A stretch of DNA of 64,000 nucleotides from JBJXGE01 sp046154185 (GTDB taxonomy: Bacteria > Planctomycetota > UBA8108 > UBA1146 > JAJFFE01), in NCBI GenBank assembly GCA_046154185.1, contig JBJXGE010000035.1, positions 42,792-106,791 on the forward strand, given 5' to 3'. Position 1 is the first letter of the stretch, and each line of letters starts with the position of its first letter. Under the pieces are notes generated by a model. That model was not told the origin of the DNA. It ran no database searches and saw only the letters and a list, made by a program, of their open reading frames with translations. Shown here piece by piece: positions 25,804 through 35,112 of this stretch. The position numbers and the translations under genes were made by a program.

Positions 25804-27771
25804 ATGAGCCGCCAGAGTGCACTTGTCACTGCGCCCGAAACGAGGATTGACCGCGTGCGTAGCTTCCGACTTCATTCCTCATCGTTTGTGCGAGTTTCCG
25901 CGCTCGCGGCGCTTGTGACGCTTTTTGGCGTTGCGGGGAGTTTCGCCCAATCGATCACGCCCGTCGGACCACGTATTTCCGGAGGTCCGGTCTCCGGAGG
26001 TCCGGGCGGCGCGCCGCCACCCATGGATTACTTTCGCACTTACTTCGATGCGCAACAAAACTTAGACCTCGATCTCAATCGCATCGCGGCATTCGAGCCG
26101 AGTGCGTCGCTCCTGGCGGCCGCGGCGGACGCCGAAGCGCAAGGCGCCGGGCCGGTGATCGCGTGGCCGATTGCCGGCTGGTGGCTGTTGCCAGTTCCGA
26201 TCGGCGAACGGTCTGCGGCCGGCATCGAAGCATTGATTCTGGGAATCGCCAAAAACGTCACCGCCAGTTTCGCCACGCCGATTTTTGTCGGCAGCGATGG
26301 CGGTCCACTTTTTCCGACGCGCGACTTGCTGATGCGATTCGACGCATCGACAGATCGCGCGGCGGGCGAAGCATTACTCGCTGCGATGATTCCCGGGCAA
26401 GTGCTCAATATCGATTTCGGTACCCTCACACTCGCGTACCGGATTCGCCTCGACACACGGAGCGGATTCGAAGCGTTGGCGCTCGCAAATGCGCTCGCGA
26501 GTGCGCGCGACGTGCGTTTCTCGGAGCCGGATTGGATTTTCACGGGACGTACGAGTGGCTATCCGAGCGATCCATTTTTTCCGCTGAGTTGGGGGCTCGA
26601 CAACACGGGGCAAGGCGGCGGCATCGAGGATATCGATATCGACGCGCCGGAGACTTGGGATGCCGTGCAAGGGAGCGCCGAAGTACGAATCGTCATCCTC
26701 GATTGCGGAATCGATCCTGTGCATGAGGATCTCCATCAACTGCCAGGCGCCGACTTCACCGGATCCGGGCTCGGTGGTGCGCCGGGCAATGAATGCGATC
26801 GTCACGGGACGGCCGTGGCCGGATGCATCGCGATGATGATCGACAACGATGTCGGCAGCGTGGGCGTCGCGCCCGAGTGTCCGGTACTTTCCGCGCGGAT
26901 GTGCGAGACGTTGAGTTTGGGCGCTGGTTTGTGCGGCACGAGCTGGACGTCCCAGTCGAGCTGGTCCGTGGAGGCGCTTGTTTGGGCGTCGTTCGTCGGC
27001 GCGGCGATCACCGTCAACAGCAACGCCTACGGTGTGACGTCGGCGGCGATCGACGACATTTACTCGCAAACGAGCGACATCGGGATGATGCACTTTGCGA
27101 GTTCTGGTAACGACGGTTTGCCGATCGTGACCTATCCGGCGAGTCTGGCAACGGTGTACGCGGTGGGAGCGATCGACGCGAGCGGCGAGCTGGCGTGGTT
27201 CAGCAACCATGGTCCCGAACTCGACTATGTCGGACCGGGTGTGGACATCTACACGTCGGACCTCATGGGTGCGGCCGGTTACAGCGCCGATAGCTACGTG
27301 ACCGTCGACGGCACCTCGTATGCGGCGCCGCACGTCGCGGGCATCGCGGCTTTGTTGTGGTCCTTGGATTCCACGTTGACGACGACGCAACTCGCCGCGT
27401 TGCTCAGTAGTACCGCGACGGATCTGGGGCCGATTGGCTGGGACGAAAGTTTTGGCGCCGGTCTTCCAAATGCGTGGGAGGCGATCGCAACTTTGGTCGA
27501 AGTGTCGTTCCGGCGCGGCGACAGTAATGGCGACGGGCTGCTCGACATTGCCGATGCGATCACGTTATTGACGCATCTGTTTTCCGGCGGTCTGACGTCC
27601 TGCCCGTTGTCGATGGATGCGAACGACGATGACGCTGTAGACATCGGTGACGCGATCTATCTCCTTTTCGGAATCTTCGGCCTCGGCCCCACGCCGATCG
27701 CGCCCGGTCTCTCCTGCGGCGCGGATCCGACCCCCGGTGGCCTCGACTGCACCAGCTATTCGTGCAATTGA
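25804..27771 (+). CDS. Secreted subtilisin-like serine protease (S8) with dockerin
   Basis: 655 residues from the ATG at 25804; a GTG two codons earlier and another near 25854 are alternatives. The hydrophobic signal segment ends near G-S-F-A-Q-S. A pro-region (to about residue 240) precedes the S8 domain. The catalytic triad is visible as V-I-L-D300-C-G-I-D, D-R-H334-G-T-A-V-A-G and D-G-T-S505-Y-A-A-P-H-V-A-G, with the oxyanion N436 in S-S-G-N-D-G. The C-terminus is a dockerin-like pair (F-R-R-G-D-S-N-G-D-G; D-A-N-D-D-D) ending C-G-A-D-P-T-P-G-G-L-D-C ... S-C-N. Extracellular proteolysis is well supported; substrates are unknown. The gene lies between other secreted proteins on the same strand. 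Confidence 0.93.
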   Translation: MSRQSALVTAPETRIDRVRSFRLHSSSFVRVSALAALVTLFGVAGSFAQSITPVGPRISGGPVSGGPGGAPPPMDYFRTYFDAQQNLDLDLNRIAAFEPSASLLAAAADAEAQGAGPVIAWPIAGWWLLPVPIGERSAAGIEALILGIAKNVTASFATPIFVGSDGGPLFPTRDLLMRFDASTDRAAGEALLAAMIPGQVLNIDFGTLTLAYRIRLDTRSGFEALALANALASARDVRFSEPDWIFTGRTSGYPSDPFFPLSWGLDNTGQGGGIEDIDIDAPETWDAVQGSAEVRIVILDCGIDPVHEDLHQLPGADFTGSGLGGAPGNECDRHGTAVAGCIAMMIDNDVGSVGVAPECPVLSARMCETLSLGAGLCGTSWTSQSSWSVEALVWASFVGAAITVNSNAYGVTSAAIDDIYSQTSDIGMMHFASSGNDGLPIVTYPASLATVYAVGAIDASGELAWFSNHGPELDYVGPGVDIYTSDLMGAAGYSADSYVTVDGTSYAAPHVAGIAALLWSLDSTLTTTQLAALLSSTATDLGPIGWDESFGAGLPNAWEAIATLVEVSFRRGDSNGDGLLDIADAITLLTHLFSGGLTSCPLSMDANDDDAVDIGDAIYLLFGIFGLGPTPIAPGLSCGADPTPGGLDCTSYSCN

Positions 27772-27927
27772 GATTCCGGGCTGATCACGCTTCGGTACAC
27801 TTCCACAAAGTAGATCGTCCCGTGTGCTCGGCGTGAACCACGGGTAAGCAGCCATTTGGTCGTTGACGGCTCCCGCAAACGAACACTCTAGGAATCCACT
27901 TGGAGTCTCAACCGAATCGAGGATGAC

Positions 27928-30372
27928 GTGTTCGATACTCGGGTCTGCTCGTCGTCGCTGGCTCGCGCACCGATTCTCGTCACGGTGATTCTCGTTTCGA
28001 TGGCGCTCCCCGCGTCGTTGTCGGGGCAAGAGCCCTGGCTCGAATTCGGCGACTTTCCGTGGGGCGTCCGACTCGTGTCCGAGACGATAGCCCTCTCGGG
28101 CGGGTCCTTCCCCAATCAGCTTCAGGTTTGGTATCCAGCCGCTGAGGAGGGAGTGGATGTTCCCGCCGCCGACGGAGGCCCGTTCCCGGTCATCTTCTTC
28201 GAGCACGCGGGCGGCTCCGACTACACGTGGTACGACTACCAGTTCTCTCGTCTCGCGAGTCGCGGTTTCGTCGTGGTCTCGATTCGCCACGACCATGCGC
28301 CCTGTCCCGGGGACTGGTGGTCGTGTCACAGTGAACTCTACGAGTTCAACCTCGAGACCGCGTTCGAAGTGTGGAACGTCACCGCGAGCCACTATCTCTT
28401 TGAGAAGCTCGACCCGGCGCGGATCGGATTGGCCGGGCACTCGCACGGAAGTGCGTTCATCGCCATGCAGGCGTATCAACCCATGAATCCGGCGGCGGAC
28501 TACGAGATTTCGAGCGTGTGCCTGATCGCGCCGTGCCCCGACATACCCATCCGCAGCTATCTCGACGAGTACTTCGGCATGCCCCCCGTTCAGGTGATCT
28601 ACGGATCGCGCGATGAATGCAGTTGCACGGGGACCGGCCAGGGTATCGCGATGTTCGAGCCAGGACGACGACCGCGGCACCACGCCTACGTGTTGGGCGC
28701 TAGTCACTGGTCGTTCTGCGAGGGGGGATCGGTCGCGCCCGCGACGATCCCGCGGCTCGAAGCTTGGCGCGCCTCGGCCGCATCGATGGCGGCGTTTCAC
28801 TCGCTCATTCACTTCGGCGATGAATCCGCGCTGCCGTATCTCCGGGGAGAGCTTCCGCTCACCACCGGAGCGCCCGAGGTGCGATATCAGTTCCAAGACG
28901 GGGATGCACTGCGGATCGACGACTTCGACGCCGGCGCGACCGTGGCGAAGGACGGCATCGCCATCGCCGGGATCCCGGGTCAGACCTATATCAATGGGTT
29001 TCTCAGTGACACCTTCACGGATTTCAGTGCGGGTGTCGCCGTGGTGAATGCTGAGATCACCGATCTCATCGCCGGCTCCACCGGTTGTCGCGAAGTGCTT
29101 TTCTACCGCGACGGCGCACTAGGGCCGTGCGTGTACGAGACCGCCCTTGCCGAACTTGAAGCCGCGGGAAAAGTGTGCACGACCTTCACGACGAGCCAGT
29201 CGGACTTCGGCACCCTCATTCCGACGGCGGCGTGGGACCTCGTGATCGCCGCCAACCAAAACGGGTCCAGTAGCTCGACTCACCCGTTCGATGCGCCACT
29301 TGAAACGTACGTCTGCAATGGCGGGAAGGCGATCGTTTCGGACTTCCGAATTGCCTCGCCGACCGCGGACGATGCGCTTCAGTGCAGTGACAGCGGATTC
29401 GACGGAGAGACCAACTGGAGCTCGTTGATTTCGGTCGACGATCAGCTGTTCACGGGAACCTTGACGCTCGCGAACCCGGGCTGGGGAATCTGGTCCATGG
29501 GTCTCCTCGCCGACGACGCGGCGGTGGTCTACGCTGAAAACGAGATCACAACCTTGCTCTCGAGTTACGATCCCTTCGTGAATTCGCTCGGGCTTGAGGT
29601 CACCGCGAGCGGCTTCGAGACATTCGAGAACGATGGCTTGCTGCAACCGATCCGGACGCTCTATCACCCGAGCGGAGGGATCGAGATCGCGTGGACGAGC
29701 CCCGGCGCCATCTTCACGGAGACGCTATCGACGGGGGGCGGGTTCGACGGATCGCCGTGGCGGAGTCTCGCCTTTCGTATCTTGCAACTTCACGACGATC
29801 CGCTGAATCCCGTCGGCGCACTGCAAGATCTCACCGTTCGGCTCGAAGATGTGGACGGCGACCAGGCAGAGTTGACTCTGTCCGACGCTGCGCAGGGAGC
29901 GCTTCGCGCGCCGGCTCCGCCGGATCCGGGTGTGGATTGGAAGTCCATCTTCGAGAGCTACCGCTTCCGCCTCGCTCAGTTCCGTGTAGTGAATCCTACC
30001 CTCGACGTCGACCGTCTCGCGTCGGTGTCTTTCGTCTGTGACGTCACTCCGACCGGTCGGTGCTTCCTCGACGACGTCGAATTCAGCGATCGCGAACCCA
30101 AGTTCTTCCGCGGCGATTGCAGCGGCGACGCTGTCGTGAACATCGCCGATGCCATATTCGGACTCGCCGTGCTCTTCTCGAGCGGACCGGCACCAGTCTG
30201 CGAGGATGCGTGCGACACCAACGACGATGGCCAGGTAAACATCGCCGACGCGGTCAACCTCTTGAACTATTTGTTCCAGGCGGGGGGACCGCTGCCGCCG
30301 CCGTTGGAGATGTGCGGCGCGGACGTGACCCCCGAAGACCCGGTCGGGTGTGACGCGTCGGTCTGTCCGTGA
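27928..30372 (+). CDS. Secreted alpha/beta hydrolase with dockerin
   Basis: 814 residues. The start is GTG at 27928 with GAGGA five bases upstream. A signal peptide ends near L-S-G-Q. Residues about 35-300 form an alpha/beta hydrolase: F-F-E-H-A-G-G-S-D-Y-T-W-Y before the oxyanion hole, the nucleophile elbow G-H-S-H-G-S, a later V-I-Y-G-S-R-D-E acid position, and A-S-H-W-S-F for the catalytic His. This resembles PAF-acetylhydrolase/lipase-like enzymes. A Rossmann-like domain (about 390-540) and a beta-sandwich follow. The C-terminus is a dockerin pair (F-F-R-G-D-C-S-G-D; D-T-N-D-D-G) ending in a Cys-Pro tail. Codon choice is richer in C-ending codons than the neighbours, hinting at a different history. 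Confidence 0.85.
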   Translation: MFDTRVCSSSLARAPILVTVILVSMALPASLSGQEPWLEFGDFPWGVRLVSETIALSGGSFPNQLQVWYPAAEEGVDVPAADGGPFPVIFFEHAGGSDYTWYDYQFSRLASRGFVVVSIRHDHAPCPGDWWSCHSELYEFNLETAFEVWNVTASHYLFEKLDPARIGLAGHSHGSAFIAMQAYQPMNPAADYEISSVCLIAPCPDIPIRSYLDEYFGMPPVQVIYGSRDECSCTGTGQGIAMFEPGRRPRHHAYVLGASHWSFCEGGSVAPATIPRLEAWRASAASMAAFHSLIHFGDESALPYLRGELPLTTGAPEVRYQFQDGDALRIDDFDAGATVAKDGIAIAGIPGQTYINGFLSDTFTDFSAGVAVVNAEITDLIAGSTGCREVLFYRDGALGPCVYETALAELEAAGKVCTTFTTSQSDFGTLIPTAAWDLVIAANQNGSSSSTHPFDAPLETYVCNGGKAIVSDFRIASPTADDALQCSDSGFDGETNWSSLISVDDQLFTGTLTLANPGWGIWSMGLLADDAAVVYAENEITTLLSSYDPFVNSLGLEVTASGFETFENDGLLQPIRTLYHPSGGIEIAWTSPGAIFTETLSTGGGFDGSPWRSLAFRILQLHDDPLNPVGALQDLTVRLEDVDGDQAELTLSDAAQGALRAPAPPDPGVDWKSIFESYRFRLAQFRVVNPTLDVDRLASVSFVCDVTPTGRCFLDDVEFSDREPKFFRGDCSGDAVVNIADAIFGLAVLFSSGPAPVCEDACDTNDDGQVNIADAVNLLNYLFQAGGPLPPPLEMCGADVTPEDPVGCDASVCP

Positions 30373-30581
30373 GCCGTTTCCTTGCGCACAGTTGCGGTAT
30401 GATCAGCGATTGTTGGGATGCTCAGAGACCTTGAACAATGGCGATTTCGCTTTGGCGAAGATGCGCGTTGGAGTAAATACGACTCGACCGCGAAGGGTCT
30501 GGGACTAGACGCGCCAGCAAAACTGGACTCAGATCCGGAGCCATCGTGCGCGCGGGTTCGTCGCGGGAGGCTCGTCACCGA

Positions 30582-31145
30582 ATGAATGTCACGCCGGAGC
30601 AAATCGGGCGGTATCGAGACTACTTGCTGATCCTGGCGCGTTCGCACCTTTGGTCCGGGCTTCAGCGCAAAGTCGATGCGTCTGACGTCGTGCAAGAGAC
30701 ACTGCTCGAGGCCGGGCGATCGCTCGTCGACTTCCACGGCGCGAGCACGGCCGAACTCGCGGCGTGGCTGCGGCGTATTCTCGCCAACAACATCGCCGAC
30801 TTGCATCGCGACTTTCACCGCCAGAAGCGCAATGTGAAGCGCGAAGTCTCGCTCGAGGCTGCGGTTCACAGCTCTGCCCTGCGCCTCGATCGGCTCCTCG
30901 CCGCGGATCAATCTTCGCCGAGTGCCGCACTGCAGCGCGCAGAAGTGTCGTTCGCGATTTGCACGGCGATCGCGACGCTGCCGGAAGAGCAGCAACGTGC
31001 GCTGCTCTTGCGTCATTGCGAGGAACTGACGCTCGAGCAAATCGCCGAACGGTTGAGCGTGAGTCGGCAGACGGTCGTGCGCTTGATTCGTCGCGGGCTT
31101 TCGGCGCTGCGGGAGCGAATCGCGCAGAATGAGAGCTCACTATGA
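30582..31145 (+). CDS. ECF-type RNA polymerase sigma factor
   Basis: 187 residues from the ATG at 30582 (GGGAGG about 13 bases upstream); an in-frame GTG at 30546 is the alternative. Region 2 is seen in V-D-A-S-D-V-V-Q-E-T-L-L-E-A and the following A-W-L-R-R-I-L-A-N-N-I-A-D. Region 4 is A-T-L-P-E-E-Q-Q-R-A-L-L-L-R and the helix-turn-helix L-E-Q-I-A-E-R-L-S-V-S-R-Q-T-V-V-R-L-I-R. No anti-sigma gene follows; instead the kinase start codon overlaps the stop in ATGA. Family knowledge: in ECF groups linked to Ser/Thr kinases, phosphorylation rather than an anti-sigma factor controls activity. That is the likely mode here, by context only. Confidence 0.93.
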   Translation: MNVTPEQIGRYRDYLLILARSHLWSGLQRKVDASDVVQETLLEAGRSLVDFHGASTAELAAWLRRILANNIADLHRDFHRQKRNVKREVSLEAAVHSSALRLDRLLAADQSSPSAALQRAEVSFAICTAIATLPEEQQRALLLRHCEELTLEQIAERLSVSRQTVVRLIRRGLSALRERIAQNESSL

Positions 31146-34100
31146 ATTCTGCGCCGCGCTCACAACCGAACTCGAGCGCTGACGAGGCGCGCGAGCAGCT
31201 CATCGATGCCGCGATCGGCGAGTATCTCGCCGCGGTCGAGCGGGGCGAGGATGCTGGCGCAGCGCGCGCGATCGTTGCCGCCCGCTATCCGCAGGTCACC
31301 GCAGAGCTCGCGGAGTTTCTCGCCAACGACAGCCGACTGAAGGGCCTGCTCGGCCCGAGCCGACCGCTTGCCGGCGCGGCCGCGGGCGTGCTCGCGCCAG
31401 GAACGGATTTTGGCGAGTATCGTATTGTCGACATCATCGCGCGCGGCGGTATGGGCGTCGTCTATCGAGCCTTTCACAAGACGCTCGAGCGCGAGGTGGC
31501 GCTCAAGACTCTCTTACCGCTCGTCCTCGGCGAGCCGAGTGCGATCGCGCGTTTCGAGCGCGAGGCACGCGCGGCCGCCGGGCTTCGGCATCCGGGCATC
31601 GTCACCATTTACCAAGTCGGTGTGCACGACGGCGTCCACTATTACACGATGGAGCTCATCGATGGCGGCAGCCTCGCAGAGCATCGCGATCGCTTTAACC
31701 AAGATCCGCGCGCGGCGGCGCAGTGCGTCGAAACCGTGGCGCGCGCAGTTCACTTCGCGCATCTAAAGGGTGTGCTGCACCGCGATCTCAAGCCCGGCAA
31801 TTTGCTCATCGACCGCAACGGCGAGCCGCGAGTTACCGACTTCGGCCTCGCGCGAGCGCTCGAGGACCGCGAGAATCTGACGCTCACCGGCGCGCTTGTC
31901 GGCACGCCGGCATACATGGCGCCGGAGCAGACCCAAGGCGGCGCGGATCGTTTCATGCCGGCAGCCGATATTTACAGCCTTGGCGTGATTCTCTATGAGC
32001 TCACGACCGGCGCGCCGCCCTTTCGCCACGAGAGTTCACTCGAGTTGCTCCGGCTAGTGCGCGACACGCCGCCGAAACCGCCACGCTCCGCGCGACCGAC
32101 GCTGCCCCTAGATCTAGAGACGATTGTGCTCAAGTGTCTTGAGAAGCGGCCACAACAGCGCTACTCGAGCGCCGCGGCGCTCGCCGACGATCTCCAGCGC
32201 TTCCTCGCTGGGCACCCGATAGAGGCGCGGCGCATCACGCGCTTGGCGCGCACGATTCGCTGGTGCCGCCGCAACCCGGCGCTGACCACGATTCTGGCGC
32301 TGCTCGCGATCATCGCCGGCGTGGCCAACTATCACCGCGTCATCTTGGCTGGGAAGAACACCGAGTTGATCGCAACCAACGCTGCGCTCGAAACCGCGAA
32401 TCTTCGCGAGACCAACGCCGCGCGAATCGCGCAAGAGCAGAGTCATACCGCCCTTGAAGTATTGAGCTATCTCATCAACGAGGTGCAAACTCAATTGAAA
32501 GCGGTCCCGGGCACGGCCGCGCTCCGGCGCAGTTTGCTCCGCACGGCACATGCGCGACTCCACGGGATGTCCGACAAGTTTCTGTCGCGTGTCGCCATCG
32601 ATCGCCAGTCGTTCTCGGCCCTGACCCAGCTCGGGGTCATGTTTATGTTTTTTTTCGGCGCCGACTCCGAGCTGTCCGAGGAATCAGAGTTCGCGGACTT
32701 GATCCTGAGCACCGACGAGATCGCGTCGACGATAGATGTCGCGCGCATCGCTCTTGAGCAAGCCTTTGCCATCGCTTCGCGATCGTCCGCCGCGGACCCG
32801 GAGAACCCGTTCCTGCTGCGCGATTTGAGCGTCGCGCACTTGCACCTCGGCACGTTTACAAACCACTGCGGAGATTTCGCGCGCGCCGCTGAACACTATC
32901 AACAAGGGCTCGAGCTCGCCGAGCGGCTCGTCACTCTCGACCCCGAGAGCGCGGACTATCGAAATGTGGCGGCGTTGCTCGGCGGTCACGTTGGGCGCGT
33001 TCACGAGCGACTCGGCAACTCTGAGCTTGCGCGCGAGCACTTGAAAAAAGCCATCGAGCATGCGAAGCGCCACGTCGAACTTGCCGCCGGCGACGTCGAC
33101 ACCATAGTGAGCCTCGCCCACATACTTCACCGCTACGGAGACTACTGGCTCAAGGACGGCGACTTGAAGCAAGCCGAATCCAGTTACGACGAATGCTTGA
33201 AATTGTTGGGCGCGGTCGGTGAGGACGCGCGCGCTGCGCCCGATCTTCAGCACGAACTCCTATACGCGTGCGTCGGCACCGCGCGGGTCGCACTTCGCAC
33301 GGACCGTACCACGAAGGCACTTGAATACGCAGAGCGCGCCGAGAGCACGGCACGGCGCCTCATGGCGCAAGAGCAGGAGAACATGCGAGCCCATGGAGAT
33401 CTCATCTATGCGCTCGAGACCTCGGGCGACGTACTGCGCAGGCTCGGCAATCATGAGCTTGCGTTCGCGAAGTACGAAGAGGGTATGCGTCTGCAGGAAT
33501 CGCTCAGCGCCGGCGCGCCGGAAAACGAGTCCATGCTTGCTTCGAAGGCAGTTATGGCAGGCAAGCTCGGCGAGACGGCGGAACAGCTCGGCCGCGAGGC
33601 CGAAGCGCTCGAGTATTCCGCAAAAGCGCTCAGTCTGCGCGAGCGCCTTGCGCACGCGAATCCCGAAAACCTCGACATGCAACGGCGTTTGGGATTGGCG
33701 CTGCGACGCGTCGGCCTGATGAAGCTGAATATCGGCGAGGAGATCGACGGCATCGCGCTGCTCGAGCGAAGCCGCGATGTCACACGCGCGCTCACTGAGC
33801 GAAACCCCATGAGCGCGCCCTTTGCGCGAGAGCTGTCCATCTCCACTGAGGTCTTGGGCCTCGAGCAATGGTCGCGCGGCGAGCTCGCGTCGGCGCTGGC
33901 ATCGCTTGTTTCCGTCGTCGCGACGCGACGCCGCCTGCTCGAACGCGACCCCGCGAGCGCGCAAGCCGCGCGTGATCTTTCAGTCGGCTTGGTGAACCTC
34001 GCCGACATCGCTTTGGAATCGAGAGATCTTGCACTCGCGAGAACGAGCGTCACGGAATCCCTCGAGATTCGCCTGCGGAGCGCTGAAAAAGACTCGGCGA

Positions 34101-34882
34101 ACGCTCAAGCGCGGCGCGACCTCATGGTCGCGCGCTCAAAGCTGGGTCAAGTCGAGCAGGTGCGCGGTGATTTGCCGGCCGCGCTCGAGCAGCTCCGAGC
34201 GGCAGTCGAGCTAGCAGCTACTTTGAACGCCGCAACGGATATCACGACCCGGCGTGCTGTCGCCGAGGTGCGCGGCCGTTTGGGCACGGCGCTCGTGCTG
34301 TCCGGGCAGCCGCATGAATCGCTCGCGCTTCTACAAGAGGCGCGCGAAATGTGGCAGCAGATTTGTCTCGACCTGCGCGCGCCGGAGTTCGTGCGCCAGC
34401 TTGGGCTTGTGTCGGGACAGCTCGCGCACGCGCTTGTCGAGTCAAAGCGCGGCGGCGAGGCGCGCGAATTCTTTCAGCGCCAAGTCGAGCTGTTGCGCGA
34501 AAGCACGGCGACGACAAAGTCCGGGTCGCGCGAGCTCAAGGAGTTCGCCGCCGCGTGCGTGAGTTTGGCTGACTTCGACTATGGCACAGGCAACTTCGAG
34601 AGCGCACTGGCCAGCGCGCGCGAGGCAGAGACAGTTGCGCGTCGCCTTGTCGCCGATCGCACCGATGATGCGCCCGCTCAAGGCCTGCTCGCATCATGCC
34701 TGCTGAGACGCGGTCGCGCTGCGGGCGCGCTCGACGATCACGAGACCGCGGCGCTTGCGTATCGCGGGTGCCTCGCGATTGAGGACGATTGGCCGGGGCT
34801 TGTATCCGACACCGAATTCGCCGCGGTATTCACCGCGGCTCGTGAAGAGCTCGAGCGCCTCGGTTTGCGGTCGCGACCGTGA
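31142..34882 (+). CDS. Transmembrane Ser/Thr protein kinase with large TPR-type sensor domain
   Basis: 1246 residues. The kinase domain (about 93-355) has the glycine loop A-R-G-G-M-G-V-V-Y, K122 in V-A-L-K-T-L, the alpha-C glutamate E141, the catalytic loop H214-R-D216-L-K-P-G-N and D233-F-G235, then G-T-P-A-Y-M-A-P-E-Q. All catalytic residues are present. One membrane span lies at about 380-396. The roughly 840 residues beyond it are helical repeats of tetratricopeptide type (many A-x-x-x-Y or L-x-x-A blocks at about 34- to 50-residue spacing), probably outside the cytoplasm. The ATGA overlap couples translation to the ECF sigma factor upstream. Inferred role: senses an envelope state and controls the sigma factor by phosphorylation. 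Confidence 0.93.
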   Translation: MNSAPRSQPNSSADEAREQLIDAAIGEYLAAVERGEDAGAARAIVAARYPQVTAELAEFLANDSRLKGLLGPSRPLAGAAAGVLAPGTDFGEYRIVDIIARGGMGVVYRAFHKTLEREVALKTLLPLVLGEPSAIARFEREARAAAGLRHPGIVTIYQVGVHDGVHYYTMELIDGGSLAEHRDRFNQDPRAAAQCVETVARAVHFAHLKGVLHRDLKPGNLLIDRNGEPRVTDFGLARALEDRENLTLTGALVGTPAYMAPEQTQGGADRFMPAADIYSLGVILYELTTGAPPFRHESSLELLRLVRDTPPKPPRSARPTLPLDLETIVLKCLEKRPQQRYSSAAALADDLQRFLAGHPIEARRITRLARTIRWCRRNPALTTILALLAIIAGVANYHRVILAGKNTELIATNAALETANLRETNAARIAQEQSHTALEVLSYLINEVQTQLKAVPGTAALRRSLLRTAHARLHGMSDKFLSRVAIDRQSFSALTQLGVMFMFFFGADSELSEESEFADLILSTDEIASTIDVARIALEQAFAIASRSSAADPENPFLLRDLSVAHLHLGTFTNHCGDFARAAEHYQQGLELAERLVTLDPESADYRNVAALLGGHVGRVHERLGNSELAREHLKKAIEHAKRHVELAAGDVDTIVSLAHILHRYGDYWLKDGDLKQAESSYDECLKLLGAVGEDARAAPDLQHELLYACVGTARVALRTDRTTKALEYAERAESTARRLMAQEQENMRAHGDLIYALETSGDVLRRLGNHELAFAKYEEGMRLQESLSAGAPENESMLASKAVMAGKLGETAEQLGREAEALEYSAKALSLRERLAHANPENLDMQRRLGLALRRVGLMKLNIGEEIDGIALLERSRDVTRALTERNPMSAPFARELSISTEVLGLEQWSRGELASALASLVSVVATRRRLLERDPASAQAARDLSVGLVNLADIALESRDLALARTSVTESLEIRLRSAEKDSANAQARRDLMVARSKLGQVEQVRGDLPAALEQLRAAVELAATLNAATDITTRRAVAEVRGRLGTALVLSGQPHESLALLQEAREMWQQICLDLRAPEFVRQLGLVSGQLAHALVESKRGGEAREFFQRQVELLRESTATTKSGSRELKEFAAACVSLADFDYGTGNFESALASAREAETVARRLVADRTDDAPAQGLLASCLLRRGRAAGALDDHETAALAYRGCLAIEDDWPGLVSDTEFAAVFTAAREELERLGLRSRP

Positions 34883-34980
34883 TCAAGATCGGTTACCGCC
34901 GCGATGAGATTCGCTGATCTGATTGTTCGCGAAACGACCCGCCGCTCAGCCACACGCGTGCGGCATGGTGGCGCCGAAAG

Positions 34981-35017
34981 AAAGACCCCGGGTCACCGCG
35001 CAGCGGCGACCCGGGGT
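34981..35017 (-). terminator. Hairpin terminator downstream of the giant subtilase gene
   Basis: ACCCCGGGTC (34985-34994) pairs with GACCCGGGGT (35008-35017), enclosing a four-pair inner stem CCGC/GCGG with loop GCA. On the minus strand it is followed by the T-rich CTTTCTTTC. It lies between the converging kinase gene and the subtilase gene whose stop codon is at 35113. Confidence 0.6.
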
Positions 35018-35112
35018 ATCGAATGCGAGCGGAGCTCTAGGTTCCGATGAGCTCAACCCAGAACTCCGCTCCTCTTTCTCGCTAACCTCACTCACTCACT
35101 CGTCGTTGTTGC

